In this document: piece by piece, positions 10,632-21,765 of the stretch | Layout: each line of letters begins with the position of its first letter | Position numbering within the stretch: the first letter of the stretch is position 1 | Source: [Phialemoniopsis] sp. UDSM-2020 | Taxonomy: Eukaryota > Ascomycota > Sordariomycetes > Thyridiales > Thyridiaceae | Reading direction: 5' to 3' | Assembly (NCBI GenBank): GCA_018873225.1 | Contig: JAEILZ010000005.1 | Location: 1,302,001 to 1,366,000, forward strand | DNA: 64,000 nucleotides | Notes under the pieces: generated by a model | Databases searched by the model: none | What the model saw: the letters and a program-made list of their open reading frames with translations, nothing else | Told to the model about the DNA's origin: nothing | Position numbers and translations under genes: made by a program

Positions 10632-11207
10632 TCAAGCGACTCTCGGGGCCGCTGTTACCGGCGACAGGCGCCCGCAGGTGAGGGTTTTAGTGACGGTCGA
10701 CGTGGGTATCACACATCCAGTAGGGCACCCGGGGCAAGTAGCCGTCTTGGTGACCGTCGGCGTCACGGGGCAGCAATCCCTCCTAGTAAAGGATTCCATG
10801 TCAGTATGTTCTGACCTCATTTTTTTAATGTCTAGAGACAAAGGTTTTACTCACTTGCAGGGGACGACTTTGGTGGTGACCTTGATGATCTCGGGGCAGA
10901 CGAGGGCCGGGATCATGGGGCAGTGCCTGATGCCACAAGCTGTTGCACACAAGAGATATCAGTATCGATACGAACTGTTACTGGGTGAGCTATATCTACT
11001 TACTGGGCTGGACTGTGACAGTCTCTGTGTAGCACTTCTTGAACCTCAGGTAGGCATTGCAAACTGCAGGAACGGCAGCATTCTGAGCAGCACTAACACG
11101 ATACATGTAAGCTTTGAACCTACATAGTAAGAATCAGGGGGTTGAGGTGCTTACCAAAGCGAGGCGCTCAGCAGGGCAAAGAGTAGACTTGAGAGGAAGA
11201 GCTTCAT
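10632..11207 (-). CDS. Small secreted cysteine-rich protein
   Basis: Not a family I can name. Four exons: 11155-11207, 11004-11092, 10855-10939 and 10632-10782, with introns of 62, 64 and 72 bp. A nearer acceptor for intron 1 would leave only 35 bp and was not used. Product is 125 residues. A signal peptide (MKLFLSSLLFALLSASLC) is followed by a mature part of ~107 residues with 12 cysteines, including a CC pair and a CPGCPTGC cluster. The C-terminal third carries two copies of a VTKT-Cys unit (TPTVTKTATC, TSTVTKTLTC). Size, secretion and cysteine density fit an effector-like or cell-surface protein; function is unknown. The splicing is inferred from clean phases and consensus sites. Confidence 0.7.
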
Positions 11208-13354
11208 GGTGATTGTGTATGGTTGTGCTTCAGACTGTTTCTGAGAGTGGACGTGAAATTGGTCGATATATGTGAAGCAGTGTGTAAGAGGCTGTGATGA
11301 TAATGCGAAAATGGGCTTGGCAGCAAGAGAAAACGAAGTCGGGAAGTCAGAGATTTATGTACTCTTCTCTTCCTTCCCAAGAATCATGCGCCTGGTGCAA
11401 CCCGGCCCGCGAGGCTTTTCCCCTCAGAACCCAGTCATGACAACGGCGAGATGGGACATCCCACACAGCGTTGAAAGACACGGCAGGCTACATTCCGTCA
11501 AAAGAGAGTCTCCACGGCGGGCAAGCTCTCCACCTGGGACACTAGGGGGCGGAAATCCCACGGGCACACGGCACTCCGGGCAATGTGCCCCTAATCACAA
11601 ATCGATGTCTCCATGGTAGATGCTTATAGGCTAGTCATGTCTCAATTCTAGAACCCCTTCGATCGCATCTCATCCTCTAGCAACGGCGCGCCGCACTCAG
11701 AACTACGTCAACCTGAGACGGGTTGTCAACGGTCGGGCAGAATAACGTCCAACCGGCCGGCAAGGGAGGTCAGCTCCGAGTGAGATTTGGTTGGAATGTT
11801 CACGACGCAGAAGGAGGAGATGATCGTCGGTGTCTTACATTGGATGACCTCAGCTACCTACTTACAACGTTGCAATTACGAACGCAAGGGCGATCCACGG
11901 ATTATTCGGGGTTTGTGAATCTCGTCCGAGTCCATCCCATCGAATTGAAGACCCCTCAGAGTATCATTCAATCTTCGAGGTGCACCCGAGAGCCGGGGTG
12001 CAACGTCGGGGGTCCTCTTGGCTTTTTCTTGGCTAAACGTGCCTGTATCAATATCCCCGGTAAAAACAGTCAATGGATGCAGGTTGGAAGGAGCGATAGC
12101 ATTAAAAATAGCCACCAAAGCCCGTGTCTGTGGAAATAAGAGACAGGTGAGCTCTCCCTTGCTTCGTAGACAACCCATCTGCAAGCTGAATTTGGGTGGC
12201 ATCCAACCACGTCCGGACCTGGGAGCATTTTCCCCGCAAGACCGGCTGAATCGGCCAACACGGAACTTGACTTGTCAAGAAGCTTGATTTTCCTGTGTTA
12301 CACGACCTGAACCTACCGGACACGGCCCGCCGCAAATTGAAGCTGTCCAGTCGCATCGTCGCATCGCCGCCACAGAGAATTACCAGTTTCGGGCATATTC
12401 GTGGCCATGGCCATTCCCGATCTGCACCCGCGACAACGACAATTCTCAACCACGAGGAAGTGAAGGATGGCTCTGCGATATAAGCTTATCTTCCCAGATC
12501 GATGCCAATATAACCAAAAGAGAGACACTGCTCAATCGTTTCTACACCGGCGTCGGTCGTTGTTGATCAAACCCCTTGGCTTCAGCCCTGTATGACTGCA
12601 AGGGCCTGGCCTAGTGAGAGGTCTCATTGGCTAGAGTCGCCGATAAGCTTTGCGAGATCCGGGGATCTGCACTAGGATCAGATCTCCCACGAAAGGCCCG
12701 AAGAGCGCCGTAGAGCTCATCCCCAAGGATCTTGGGTGAGGGAGGAGGAGAATTCCGCACAAAGACACGACTCACCTGCTCTCAATGTGGTTAGCATGAC
12801 ATCTCCGCGGCATTTCTGAGACTAAACGGTTATTTTGTGGGAGAGCAGCCGTCCATCTCGGCACGACCGTGCCGTACGATGCATCCAGAACTCTTGTACA
12901 ACATCGGTCGACTCATGTAAGCGCATGGCGATCCTGTCTTGTACGACCTCACTTTTCGCACGTTTTCGGTCCAAGGCCGAGCGACAACATGGGTCATCTG
13001 CCTTACCGGTTAAGACGATCACTCAGGACGGTCGATCAGAGAAGTTGTATGTAATCTTGAAAATCTTTTTGGCGCTATGCTGTATATGATGATGTACATG
13101 AATATGAGTTGCTCCTAGCTTTGCCCGCTGGTGCATATTATACAAAAGATGTACAGTGGTAGTGATGCATATGGTATACACGTGCCATGGCGGCTTGCCT
13201 TGGCCCCTTCTAGCTTGCTTTTTCTTCCCAGAACGCCTGTCGAATCACCACCCATCGATCGTAAACGCCGTCGTGAAATGGTCTAGTAATGCATTTTGTT
13301 GTAGATATGTCAAAGATCATTTAGGCCGGACTTTGTGTAGTCTGGAGCCGGTGA
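11208..13354. other. 2.1 kb intergenic region
   Basis: Lies upstream of the small secreted protein gene and downstream of the RNA polymerase stop codon. Open frames on both strands overlap and show no recognisable family or codon pattern. I see no tRNA or repeat structure. It probably contains the upstream control region of the secreted protein gene and the rpo41 3' UTR. Confidence 0.45.
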
Positions 13355-16300
13355 TCATGAAAAGAAATATTCGCTTCCCTTGAGTCGCTGCACATCGAAA
13401 TCGCCCTTCTCGGGGATAGCAGGGAAGGAAAGGGGCAGCCAGATCTGGATCGTCGGCTTTTCTCTTGTCTTCTTTTGCGGAGTCGTGTTCGTCACCTTGA
13501 GCTCGAAGTGGCCGGTGCCAAGTAGTGACTGGAGCCGATCCTCAGGCTCATCTGAACTTTCTAGTTCATGATCCTCGACGGTTGACTTCACACTGTCCGC
13601 CGTCTTCGCCTCGAGAGCCTCTGCCGACTTCATTTCATTGCTCGGGATAGAGCCCAAGCCCATCTCTTCCATGTCCTCTGGCTCAAGGATGTCCTCGGCG
13701 GCGGACATCTCCTCGAAAATACTGGCAGCGGTGACCATCTTCTGGCCTTCAGCCACAGATTCGGGGTCGGATGAGCTGAGCAATTCAAGGCGCTTCTTCT
13801 CCATGAGTAGTTCGTCCCGCAGCGACACGCGGGCCTTTTTCCTGAACGCGAGGATCTTCTTCGCGACAGGGGTATCCTGATTCACCTTGGCCAGGTAGAT
13901 CGAGCCCTTGTATCTAGCCTCAAATTCAGAAGCCAGGCGACCGATGACGTCCTCGCTATGAATCCGGATGAAGGCATCTCGGATGACAGTGTTCATCTTG
14001 TTGACATCGGCAGCATGAGTCCAGAAAGAGTCATGGACCGCGGCGAAGGAGAGGCCCATGGAATCACACTCCAGGGCCGAGAGGATCATGTGGCTCGCAT
14101 CGAGGGAGTGGATGAAGTTGGGTGGGAAGGCTTGGAGCTGCTTGCGGCGATGGACAGGATCAGAGGACTCTGGCGAGACTAGGACCAGGTCCTGAAGACA
14201 AGTCGAAATCGTCCGTGTGCCACTCTTGCGATAAGGCTGAGCGACAGGCATGCGCAGGGGTGTCGTCCACACTAGTGTCGATCTGAACTGACTCAGTAAC
14301 TCCTCCGTCGAAGTCTTAGCCGGCTTCGACTTAGAGCGACCTTTCTTGACAGGAGTCGGTTCATCCTCGAGCCTTGCCAACTGATCGGGCGTGAGGGCAC
14401 GGCACACACGACCCCCTATCTCGCCAAGCCAGTACTGGATGTCATGTGCGCCTCGGAACATAGTCGACAGAGCCTTGAAGACCTTGGTGGCAATGTAAGA
14501 TGCCAAGATCACAGGGTCGAGACCTGTCTGGGCCTGTATGTCGGGGTAAAGAGAGTCGAGCTGCTTGAGGATCTGCTTCTTGGCACCAGCAAAAGTCACA
14601 CCATACACGTTGGTCATGACCGTTTGCTTGACAACTTTTCGCGTGATCTTGTCAGTGAGCGCTTCTGCAAATGGGTTGCCCTGCTCAAGGTCCAAAGCGA
14701 TGTTTTCCTTGACAAGCTCTGCAACTGCCGAGTACACGTCGGCGGGCCGATCACCCGGCATAAGGTTGACTTGTTGCGCGCCCCAGGTATCTCCGCCCAG
14801 AGCAGCATAGTGCTGCAGACCATTACATGTACCGTCTTGATGGACAGGTAGATGTGAGACGTACGTGGTAGGGTCAGCACAGTCCAGAGCCGCCTTGAGT
14901 TCGTAACAAGTGGCAAGGCATTGCCAGGGATCCTCAGCCTTGAGCCACCAGCGGTTGCCCTTGAGTGGGTTATTGGCGGAATCGATGATGTTCTCGACAT
15001 TCTCCATGGCGAAAGCCTCTCGTTCTTTCAGGCTTGCTTTGTCAAATCCATACACATTCGCAAGATGAACCTTGAGCCACCGCAACCCTTCTTCACCCAA
15101 CTCCTTGCCCTTGGCGAAACACATCAGACCTCGCACATGGTCTGCACCCATATGGTTGAGGTAGGTAGGTATCGGGTAGGCACGCCCACGGAAGTCTATG
15201 TTGTGAGGGAAGTAGAATGTCTGATCGCGGAAAGCGCGAGCAATCTCGAGCTGGAAGTTCATGAAGCATCGAACGGAGTGTAGACCGGACCGCTCATTCT
15301 CGGCGGCCTTGACTGCTTTGATCCAGAGTCTTCGTTGCATGGGATCGTCCGATGACTCAGGCTCGGGAGGGGTAGCGATATCGGGGTTCAAAGGCGGGAT
15401 TTCCGCGATGGCTTCGCCAGTGTTCCAGGCCTCGAGCATGACATCGAAGACGGGTTTGTTGATGTTCCAGGCGGTGCGTCCGAGAACATCTAGGCCCTTC
15501 AGTACTTGATCCATGTCGCCACGAGCAATGGCGGCTTGAGTGTAGATCTTCTGGTCCTTCTCGCCATGCTTCACGCGGACCAGTGGAGATGGATACTCGA
15601 GGAAGCCACCCTTGTCGAATTTAGTCCAGGGGGCCGGCTCGACTACCATGGGCAAGTGTCTGGCCAGGAAATCTCCCCTAGGCTCACGCTTCATGAGCTC
15701 AACCAGGGTCTGGTTGGGCAGAAGCATGCCAACTTTCTTGCCCTTCTTGAACTGGGTCGCATGCGTGAACGCTGGCTGAACTTGGGACAATAGTGTGTTG
15801 GTCACCTGGTCCTCCTTGACAACCGTGACTTTGGCGCTCTCGATGAGGGCCCCAAGAAGTGCGGCGCCGACCTTGGTCTTGATAGCCAATGGCCAGGACT
15901 TGTCAACATAAGCCTCGGGCTTGACGACATTGGTTTGAATACTCTCTGAAGCTGCTTGCTCGGGTGATGGCGAGTTAGACTTGCGCAAAACGGCTCTTGC
16001 GGAAGATTTGAAGGGCTTGAACTTCTTTGAAGTTGCTTCTTTGCTTCGAATCTGCGCACGGACGTCTTCCTCGGCGATCTTGGATAGCTGATTGATGACG
16101 ACGCCGAGTGGGACACCTTTGTCTGCCCCGTGCATGGCGAGCGAGCTGAGGGTGCTCAAGATCGTCACGGCGGCAAGTCGGCTCGGACTGGATTGCCTTA
16201 AGAACGGGCCGTATACACAGCGATCCATATCTTCCTTGTTCTTGACCTCCGCCGTCTCGGATGCCTCAATTCTTTCCATTTCACGCATCAAGCGACTTTC

Positions 16301-17515
16301 GAGGTCGCGTTGCCATTCATAGAGTCGTGAGTTTAGAGAGGCGCTAGACAATGACGTGTTCAGGCCCATCTTCAACAGGGCCTGGTTCTCCTCCCGCCAA
16401 CGATCGACCGCTGCGTCAACACAGTCACGCTCCAGTCGTGACTGGATCTCCTTCCTTTCTTCCAGACTGAGAGTCGCAATGTCTCGCCCCTGAGGGATTT
16501 CGGAGAACAAAGACAGAGTTTGCTTGATCATGCGAAGACCCATACCTCGCTGTGGCGTGCTGAGAACGGGTGGGATTACCATCGAGTCGACATTTTGCGC
16601 ATCAGAGGTGACAACGGCTTCGGGGGCAGAAGGGCTGGCTAGTTCTGCAGACAGCTCTGCTGGGTCTGGTGAGAGGTTGTATGTTTGACAAACTTCGGTG
16701 ATTGCGGCCCGGTCTTGGTCGGTCAAGATTTCCGTCATGTACAAAACCTCCAGTCCGGCATCCCCAGGCGCCATACTCATATATCGATCGATCAGACGTT
16801 CCAAACGCGACCCTCGAGATGTAAGAAGTGACGCCTTGATCATGCAGGCGACTGTTTCAGGTGTTTGTGGTAGGTTGGAACTTCGGAGCTGAAGTTCGTA
16901 CCATTTGTGAAGATCTTCTGCCTTGCCGAGATTAGGGCTCATCGAAAGCTTCTCCAAGGAAGCCCGAAGATAGCGATTGTGGAGAGTGATGAGATCGAGT
17001 TCGGCAGCATCGCCTATGCCTCCAAGACGCTTGAGTACCAGAGATGCCCGATGTAGCTTGCCGACTTGCAGACAGGCATCAAAGACCGCGAGCATCTCAT
17101 CGACATCGCCAGGTATACCGCTCGGGTTGATCCTCTGCCGTGCTGGCTGAGTGCTGCGCTCCTGGACTACCAGAGGGGACGAAACGTCGAAGGGTCGCAA
17201 GTCGTAGAGACGGGGCGCTGATTGTGATCGAGGTAGAGGATACCTAGGCTCGACCAGGTGTTCGAATGGTATGTCGTCTATCGTCTTGTAGTCATCCACC
17301 GCTGTGGCTAACGTGCGATGGGTTTGCACACTTGCACCACTTCGAGATAGCTGCGGTCTCCATCGTCGGACGTCATCTCCAGAGGACAGCTGTCGGCTAA
17401 GTCCAGGAGAGATTGAAGGTTGAGATACGCATCTCGCGATTGTCCGAGTGGATGTAAAGGAATGTAACCTGCGCACAGCCAGCGAGTGCCGGAAGCTGTT
17501 TGATCGAACGAGCAT
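13355..17515 (-). CDS. rpo41: Mitochondrial DNA-directed RNA polymerase (T7-like)
   Basis: Single-subunit phage-type polymerase that transcribes mitochondrial DNA (yeast RPO41, Neurospora cyt-5). Single exon, 1386 residues. The N-terminus is a mitochondrial presequence rich in Arg, Ser and Leu without acidic residues (MLVRSNSFRHSLAVRRLH). An N-terminal PPR-like/RPOL_N region covers roughly residues 120-640. The polymerase core includes NIDFRGRAYPIP near 770, motif A HQDGTCNGLQHYAALGG near 890 (catalytic Asp), motif B TVMTNVYGVTFAGAKKQ near 965 and motif C VHDSFWTHA near 1162 (second catalytic Asp). An acidic linker of ~120 residues interrupts the C-terminus before the conserved end (IQIWLPLSFP, then GSEYFFS). 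Divergent from atp25, another mitochondrial gene-expression factor. Confidence 0.96.
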   Translation of the reverse strand: MLVRSNSFRHSLAVRRLHSFTSTRTIARCVSQPSISPGLSRQLSSGDDVRRWRPQLSRSGASVQTHRTLATAVDDYKTIDDIPFEHLVEPRYPLPRSQSAPRLYDLRPFDVSSPLVVQERSTQPARQRINPSGIPGDVDEMLAVFDACLQVGKLHRASLVLKRLGGIGDAAELDLITLHNRYLRASLEKLSMSPNLGKAEDLHKWYELQLRSSNLPQTPETVACMIKASLLTSRGSRLERLIDRYMSMAPGDAGLEVLYMTEILTDQDRAAITEVCQTYNLSPDPAELSAELASPSAPEAVVTSDAQNVDSMVIPPVLSTPQRGMGLRMIKQTLSLFSEIPQGRDIATLSLEERKEIQSRLERDCVDAAVDRWREENQALLKMGLNTSLSSASLNSRLYEWQRDLESRLMREMERIEASETAEVKNKEDMDRCVYGPFLRQSSPSRLAAVTILSTLSSLAMHGADKGVPLGVVINQLSKIAEEDVRAQIRSKEATSKKFKPFKSSARAVLRKSNSPSPEQAASESIQTNVVKPEAYVDKSWPLAIKTKVGAALLGALIESAKVTVVKEDQVTNTLLSQVQPAFTHATQFKKGKKVGMLLPNQTLVELMKREPRGDFLARHLPMVVEPAPWTKFDKGGFLEYPSPLVRVKHGEKDQKIYTQAAIARGDMDQVLKGLDVLGRTAWNINKPVFDVMLEAWNTGEAIAEIPPLNPDIATPPEPESSDDPMQRRLWIKAVKAAENERSGLHSVRCFMNFQLEIARAFRDQTFYFPHNIDFRGRAYPIPTYLNHMGADHVRGLMCFAKGKELGEEGLRWLKVHLANVYGFDKASLKEREAFAMENVENIIDSANNPLKGNRWWLKAEDPWQCLATCYELKAALDCADPTTYVSHLPVHQDGTCNGLQHYAALGGDTWGAQQVNLMPGDRPADVYSAVAELVKENIALDLEQGNPFAEALTDKITRKVVKQTVMTNVYGVTFAGAKKQILKQLDSLYPDIQAQTGLDPVILASYIATKVFKALSTMFRGAHDIQYWLGEIGGRVCRALTPDQLARLEDEPTPVKKGRSKSKPAKTSTEELLSQFRSTLVWTTPLRMPVAQPYRKSGTRTISTCLQDLVLVSPESSDPVHRRKQLQAFPPNFIHSLDASHMILSALECDSMGLSFAAVHDSFWTHAADVNKMNTVIRDAFIRIHSEDVIGRLASEFEARYKGSIYLAKVNQDTPVAKKILAFRKKARVSLRDELLMEKKRLELLSSSDPESVAEGQKMVTAASIFEEMSAAEDILEPEDMEEMGLGSIPSNEMKSAEALEAKTADSVKSTVEDHELESSDEPEDRLQSLLGTGHFELKVTNTTPQKKTREKPTIQIWLPLSFPAIPEKGDFDVQRLKGSEYFFS

Positions 17516-18188
17516 CTTGACAGCTCACGCGACCCGCAGGGACGGTAGAAAAGGAATGGATGAAAGTCCAGCAGAACCGCAAGGTCTGTGGATAGTCGAG
17601 ACACAAATCAAAACATTAATAGAACAATGGGTATTATGGTATGGTTGAAAAGAAGAGTTGCCTTTGGTATGGGCAAAACAAGTGTCGAGTCGACTGATTT
17701 GGTGATGTACAGACGGGAAGAACTCGAAGACCCTCCCCCAGCAAATAGATAGGAGATTAGAGCTCCGAAAATTTGCCATTGCAGGTCCAGGGGACCACAA
17801 TCAGTACAAAATTTCCTGACATGCCATTGGCTGAAAGGTCTCTCGAGGGTGGGTCTGCATCACGTGTGGCTTGAAACCCCCTGAAATGCTGGAAATGGGG
17901 AGCATCAACAGTGGCCCCGGCGCAAAAGTCTGCTAGTGTCTTTGGTGATGCTGGTGGCAATCTTAGCTGCGGGCACTCCCTGCAGTGTGAGAATTGGTCC
18001 TGAAAATACAGTGGAGAAAGCACGAGCCACCAATCCGAAAGCTCTTTTGATGGAGGAATTGCGATCCATGGATATGAACTTTAGCGGCACCATGAACTTT
18101 GGGTCTCTCCTTCGATCAACTCGATTATTTATGTCAAGAGATCCAACGAAGCGGCCGTGAAGCTGGCGTTGATTTCAAATATTGAAAC
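17516..18188. promoter_or_regulatory. Shared divergent promoter, rpo41 / atp25
   Basis: A 673 bp region between the start codons of two nuclear genes for mitochondrial gene expression. No coding frame fits a family. No single control motif stands out by eye; the sharing of the region is direct, co-regulation is inference. Confidence 0.5.
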
Positions 18189-20246
18189 ATGATAACATCT
18201 GCTCTGAGGGCAACTGGCTGCCCAGCTTGCCGGTCAAGCTTGCTCAGGTCTTTCGTTGGCAGACAAGTGCCACTTCTTGCGCCTCGACCTGCGCGCCAAC
18301 GTCTGCCGCAAACGACGCAGATTTCTTCCAGGTTTTCTTCGAGCACGAGTAATCCGCCCAATCGTTCCTCCCGTGAGGAGGACCCCGTGCAACATCAAAC
18401 TGGAGCCAACATCTTCGAAACCGAGAGCTCAACTCCGGCCGAAGAGGATGCATCAGAGGTTCCCTGGTATCTCGAGGTCGAACCTCCAAGACATCCGACT
18501 CTAATGCAGCCACAAGCTCCCTTGCCGGAGACACCAGACAACTCTCCTCCCGTTGTCGAGCCCCTTATCAAGTTCGTTGGCGACGATCTGGGCCTTGACG
18601 AGCTCAACCTCCTCGATCTTCGCACGCTTGATCCGCCTCCTGCATTGGGACCGAAGCTTCTCATGCTCTTTGGAAGCGCTCGCAGCGAGCGCCATCTCCA
18701 CGTGTCTGCTGATCGCCTGGTACGGTGGCTCAGGGGCTACGGAATCCATGCCACGGCAGATGGCCTACTGGGGAGGAACGAGCTCAAGATCAAACTGCGG
18801 CGGAAATATCGCAAAGCTGCCCTACTAGGGAACCGGGGACGCCAGCCTGGCGAGGATGACGGAATATCTACACGGTGGATCTGCGTCAATCTCGGTACCA
18901 TTGGCTGGGCGGCCGAGGAGCAGGAGCTTGTTGATGACGAGGGCAGACACTCGGGCTTCGGTACCCCGTCAGTGGGCACGACGATTGTTGTCCAGATGTT
19001 CACAGAGGCGAAACGGAAGGAACTGAACCTCGAGACGCTTTGGAGCCGCATACTGGAGCGCAGCAACAAGAACAACGGGATTGCGGGAAGGCCCAAGACT
19101 GCTGAGGATTTGGACGAGTCGGACTCATGGGCAGCGGGTGGACAGGAAACATCATTCGCCGATTACGATGCGGGCCATAGGCACCTCTCGCGCCCTTCGC
19201 AACGTCGCTACCTTTCGACCTCAGCTCGGCGTCTCACTGAGACGGCAGTTGCCGAAGATCTTGCCTCTCTTGTCGCACAGCCAATTCAGGACCAGGACAG
19301 TATGTCACGCCTCTCCAGACTCCTGTCGCACGATGTTGATCAGAAAACACAGTTGTTGGAGAACGCCAAGGCGTATTTGGCAAGCCTGCCGCGAGCAACC
19401 GCCTTTGAGAGTCTGCAGGCGGAGCCCGAGTCCAGTTTCCTGAAGATCTGTCGGCTTGCCATGAGCAATTTGCCGGCAGCCGAGACTTGGAGCTTCAGAG
19501 CTTGGCTACACTCAACGGCATGCATCCTGGGCCGTCCAGAATTTACTTTCGATGGGCTGAAACAATTGGTCGCGGAGATGCAGGTCTCTGGGTTGACAGT
19601 GACCCGTGAGCAGTACTTGCAGCTTCTGCGTGCCATATACTCCCCGGAGATTGTCGGAGAGCTTCCGGTACAAGAACGATCCACTTTAGCTCAGGAGGTG
19701 TTGAATACCATGTTCGAGCGAGGAGAGCCCGTCGTTGCCAATGATGTGCTCGTGAGCATGATAGAGACTCTGGCCACGTCAGACCATGCGGAGATGGGAG
19801 ATCTGCAGAAAGTCCTCGAGGGCTTCATGAAGCAGGTGAACCTGCCCTGCCCCGATCAAAACCAGCTTTTGCGGCTTCTCGATGCGTACGCGGCGCAGGA
19901 TAACTGGGAACGGTTCTGGGAGGTATGGCGCATACCACCCCGATACTGCAAGCCTCGGTCGCCTGCCATGTATGACTACATGTACAGGCGGTTGGCTAGC
20001 ACCGGTCACCAAGTTCGCTGCTTGAATGCTTTGCGGGACTGTTTCCAGGAGATGCTCAACGAAAAACCCCAAGTCCCGCCCAAGGGCACCGTGCTGGAAG
20101 CACTGAAGGAGTGCATCAGGGTTGCTGACCCGGAGGCCGAAGCCATCGTCGCCAATATGGATACCATGGTTCCCGGCCCAGAGGCGATCAAGCGGAAGAA
20201 CCGTGAATGTGTGAAACTGCTGATGATGGCTCAGATGATGCATTAA
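18189..20246 (+). CDS. atp25: ATPase synthesis protein 25, mitochondrial
   Basis: Atp25 is a mitochondrial inner-membrane-associated protein. In yeast its C-terminal half stabilises the mRNA for ATP synthase subunit 9 and its N-terminal half promotes ring assembly. Single exon, 685 residues, a usual length for the family; ATG at 18189 opens a basic presequence (LRSFVGRQVPLLAPRPARQR). Residues ~165-290 form the RsfS-like domain: LMLFGSARSERHLHVSADRL, VRWLRGYGI, LKIKLRRKYRK, WICVNLGTIGWA, TTIVVQMFTEAKRKELNLE, LWSRIL. The C-terminal M domain is helical (WSFRAWLHSTACILGRPEF, then GLTVTREQYLQLLRAI). Yeast couples this protein to subunit 9 mRNA; filamentous fungi may differ because subunit 9 is often nuclear. 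Confidence 0.92.
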   Translation: MITSALRATGCPACRSSLLRSFVGRQVPLLAPRPARQRLPQTTQISSRFSSSTSNPPNRSSREEDPVQHQTGANIFETESSTPAEEDASEVPWYLEVEPPRHPTLMQPQAPLPETPDNSPPVVEPLIKFVGDDLGLDELNLLDLRTLDPPPALGPKLLMLFGSARSERHLHVSADRLVRWLRGYGIHATADGLLGRNELKIKLRRKYRKAALLGNRGRQPGEDDGISTRWICVNLGTIGWAAEEQELVDDEGRHSGFGTPSVGTTIVVQMFTEAKRKELNLETLWSRILERSNKNNGIAGRPKTAEDLDESDSWAAGGQETSFADYDAGHRHLSRPSQRRYLSTSARRLTETAVAEDLASLVAQPIQDQDSMSRLSRLLSHDVDQKTQLLENAKAYLASLPRATAFESLQAEPESSFLKICRLAMSNLPAAETWSFRAWLHSTACILGRPEFTFDGLKQLVAEMQVSGLTVTREQYLQLLRAIYSPEIVGELPVQERSTLAQEVLNTMFERGEPVVANDVLVSMIETLATSDHAEMGDLQKVLEGFMKQVNLPCPDQNQLLRLLDAYAAQDNWERFWEVWRIPPRYCKPRSPAMYDYMYRRLASTGHQVRCLNALRDCFQEMLNEKPQVPPKGTVLEALKECIRVADPEAEAIVANMDTMVPGPEAIKRKNRECVKLLMMAQMMH

Positions 20247-20462
20247 TTGGCGGAGAACGTCGTCTGTACATAATCATGTAACATCACAACTGCATATCTC
20301 ATTCTCTCATGGAGATGGATCGGATCGAACGTCAATATCGTCATCTCTTCTTTACTGTATCAAATAATAGCCTGTAACATAATAGCATATGACAAATTCC
20401 AAAAGCGATCTCAGAATGTTCGATTATGTACCCTTTATTCATTAATCATGTTAGCATCACAA

Positions 20463-21765
20463 CTACGAGTCCTTCATCGCCCTCCTCAGCATTGGCCCAA
20501 CTTGTTTCCTGCTGTGATCCGCCCGACCCTGGACCCAGCACTTCCTCCACCCGTCCTTGCCATCGGTATCGTCCAATTGCCCTCCTTGCCACTCGTCAAG
20601 CTCAAGCTGCGCGTGGTTCTGCTGCGCAAACGCCTCGGCCGCCCCCTTCGCCTTGTCGCTCACGGCCCAGACAAGCAGCTCCCGCTTCAGCTGTCCGTCG
20701 GGGTGCTCGACCGTCATCAGCGCCAGGATATCCAACTCTTGCTCCTCAGCCCACGCGCGCATCGCGTCCAGAAACTCCTGCTTCGTGCCCGTCTTCTCGG
20801 TCAGGTACGCGAAGCCTTTTAGCACGCTCGACATGCCGAGCCGCAGCCCGCCGTCGTCCCACTGCTTGTAGTCCTTGCGCAACACGTCGCGGTACCCGAG
20901 CCCGGAGATGTCCTCCTTGAGGCGCACCATCTCGTCGTAGTACTGTTGCCTGTCGTACCCTGAGCCGGACAAGTACCCCTCGGCGAACTCGACGGACTGC
21001 ACATCTGTATCAGTCGTCTTGCCCTTATCCCGCAGACACACCGTGTCAATGAGTATCGGCCCCAGCGCCACCCGCGCGATCTGCGCATCGAGCTCCGCGT
21101 CGCCATCCCCACCCGCCAGCTCCCGCCAGACATCCCGAGCATACTCGACAACAAGACTCGTACAGCTCCCCGCCTTGCGCACCACGCGCGGCTCCTCGCC
21201 GCAGTCCTCAGGCACCTGCCCCTCCTCGTCGTGGTGGTCCACGCACCCGACCACACAGGCAGCGAAGCCGCGCTGCGCCAAGGGCCCCGTCAGCGCGTTG
21301 TGGTCGACGAGTAGCCAGCGCGTGTCCTCCGGCCTAAGCGAGTCCGGCAGGTCCGACAGCGTGAGCAGGTCGCTCGGCCTGAGGCCGGCGGGGCCGAGGA
21401 CGGCGTCGAGCTCGGGCCGGAGGGCGAGGTCGGCGCGGGGCAGGTTGGAGAGCGGGATGTGCAGGGTGTGGTGCGGGGGCGCGTGGCTGCGGAGGTAGGC
21501 GAGGAGCACGGCGGAGCAGAGGCTGTCCAGGTCTAAAGGGGGTCCGGGGTGTCAGTGTCATGCGACAAGGGTGGTGTTGTGACGGGGGAAGTCCGACGGG
21601 GGTTGTGTGGCCGTACGTACCTGCGGACTCGTTGCCGACTACAAAAGTCAAGGGCTTGGGACGCTGAGCTGCTGGCGCGAGTAAGGCTTTGCGCGCCGTG
21701 CTCATAAAAGCAGCCAGGGAGAGTCTTGTCGGCGACATGGCCGTCTTTTTGCTCCCGCTAGTCAT
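20463..21765 (-). CDS. ppx1: Exopolyphosphatase (DHH family)
   Basis: Releases phosphate from the ends of inorganic polyphosphate; metal-dependent DHH phosphoesterase. Two exons: 21621-21765 and 20463-21532, with an intron at 21533-21620. Splicing restores motif I as VVGNESA|DLDSL. Product is 404 residues. Other motifs are LLVDHNAL (motif II) and VDHHDEEGQVP (motif III, DHH), then GSCTSLV (motif IV). The DHHA2-like C-terminal domain carries SVLKGFAYLTEKTG. Three in-frame Met codons (residues 1, 10 and 21) could start translation; the upstream stretch is Ser/Ala/Lys-rich and might be a weak mitochondrial presequence. Divergent from the glutamine amidotransferase gene. Confidence 0.93.

Noticed and set aside
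11272..12483. Several overlapping open frames of 60-140 codons in the 11.2-13.3 kb gap
   Set aside because: They lie on both strands in competing frames with no conserved motif and no fitting splice structure.
21019..21498. Plus-strand Ser-rich frame inside ppx1
   Set aside because: Antisense shadow of an intact, recognised gene.
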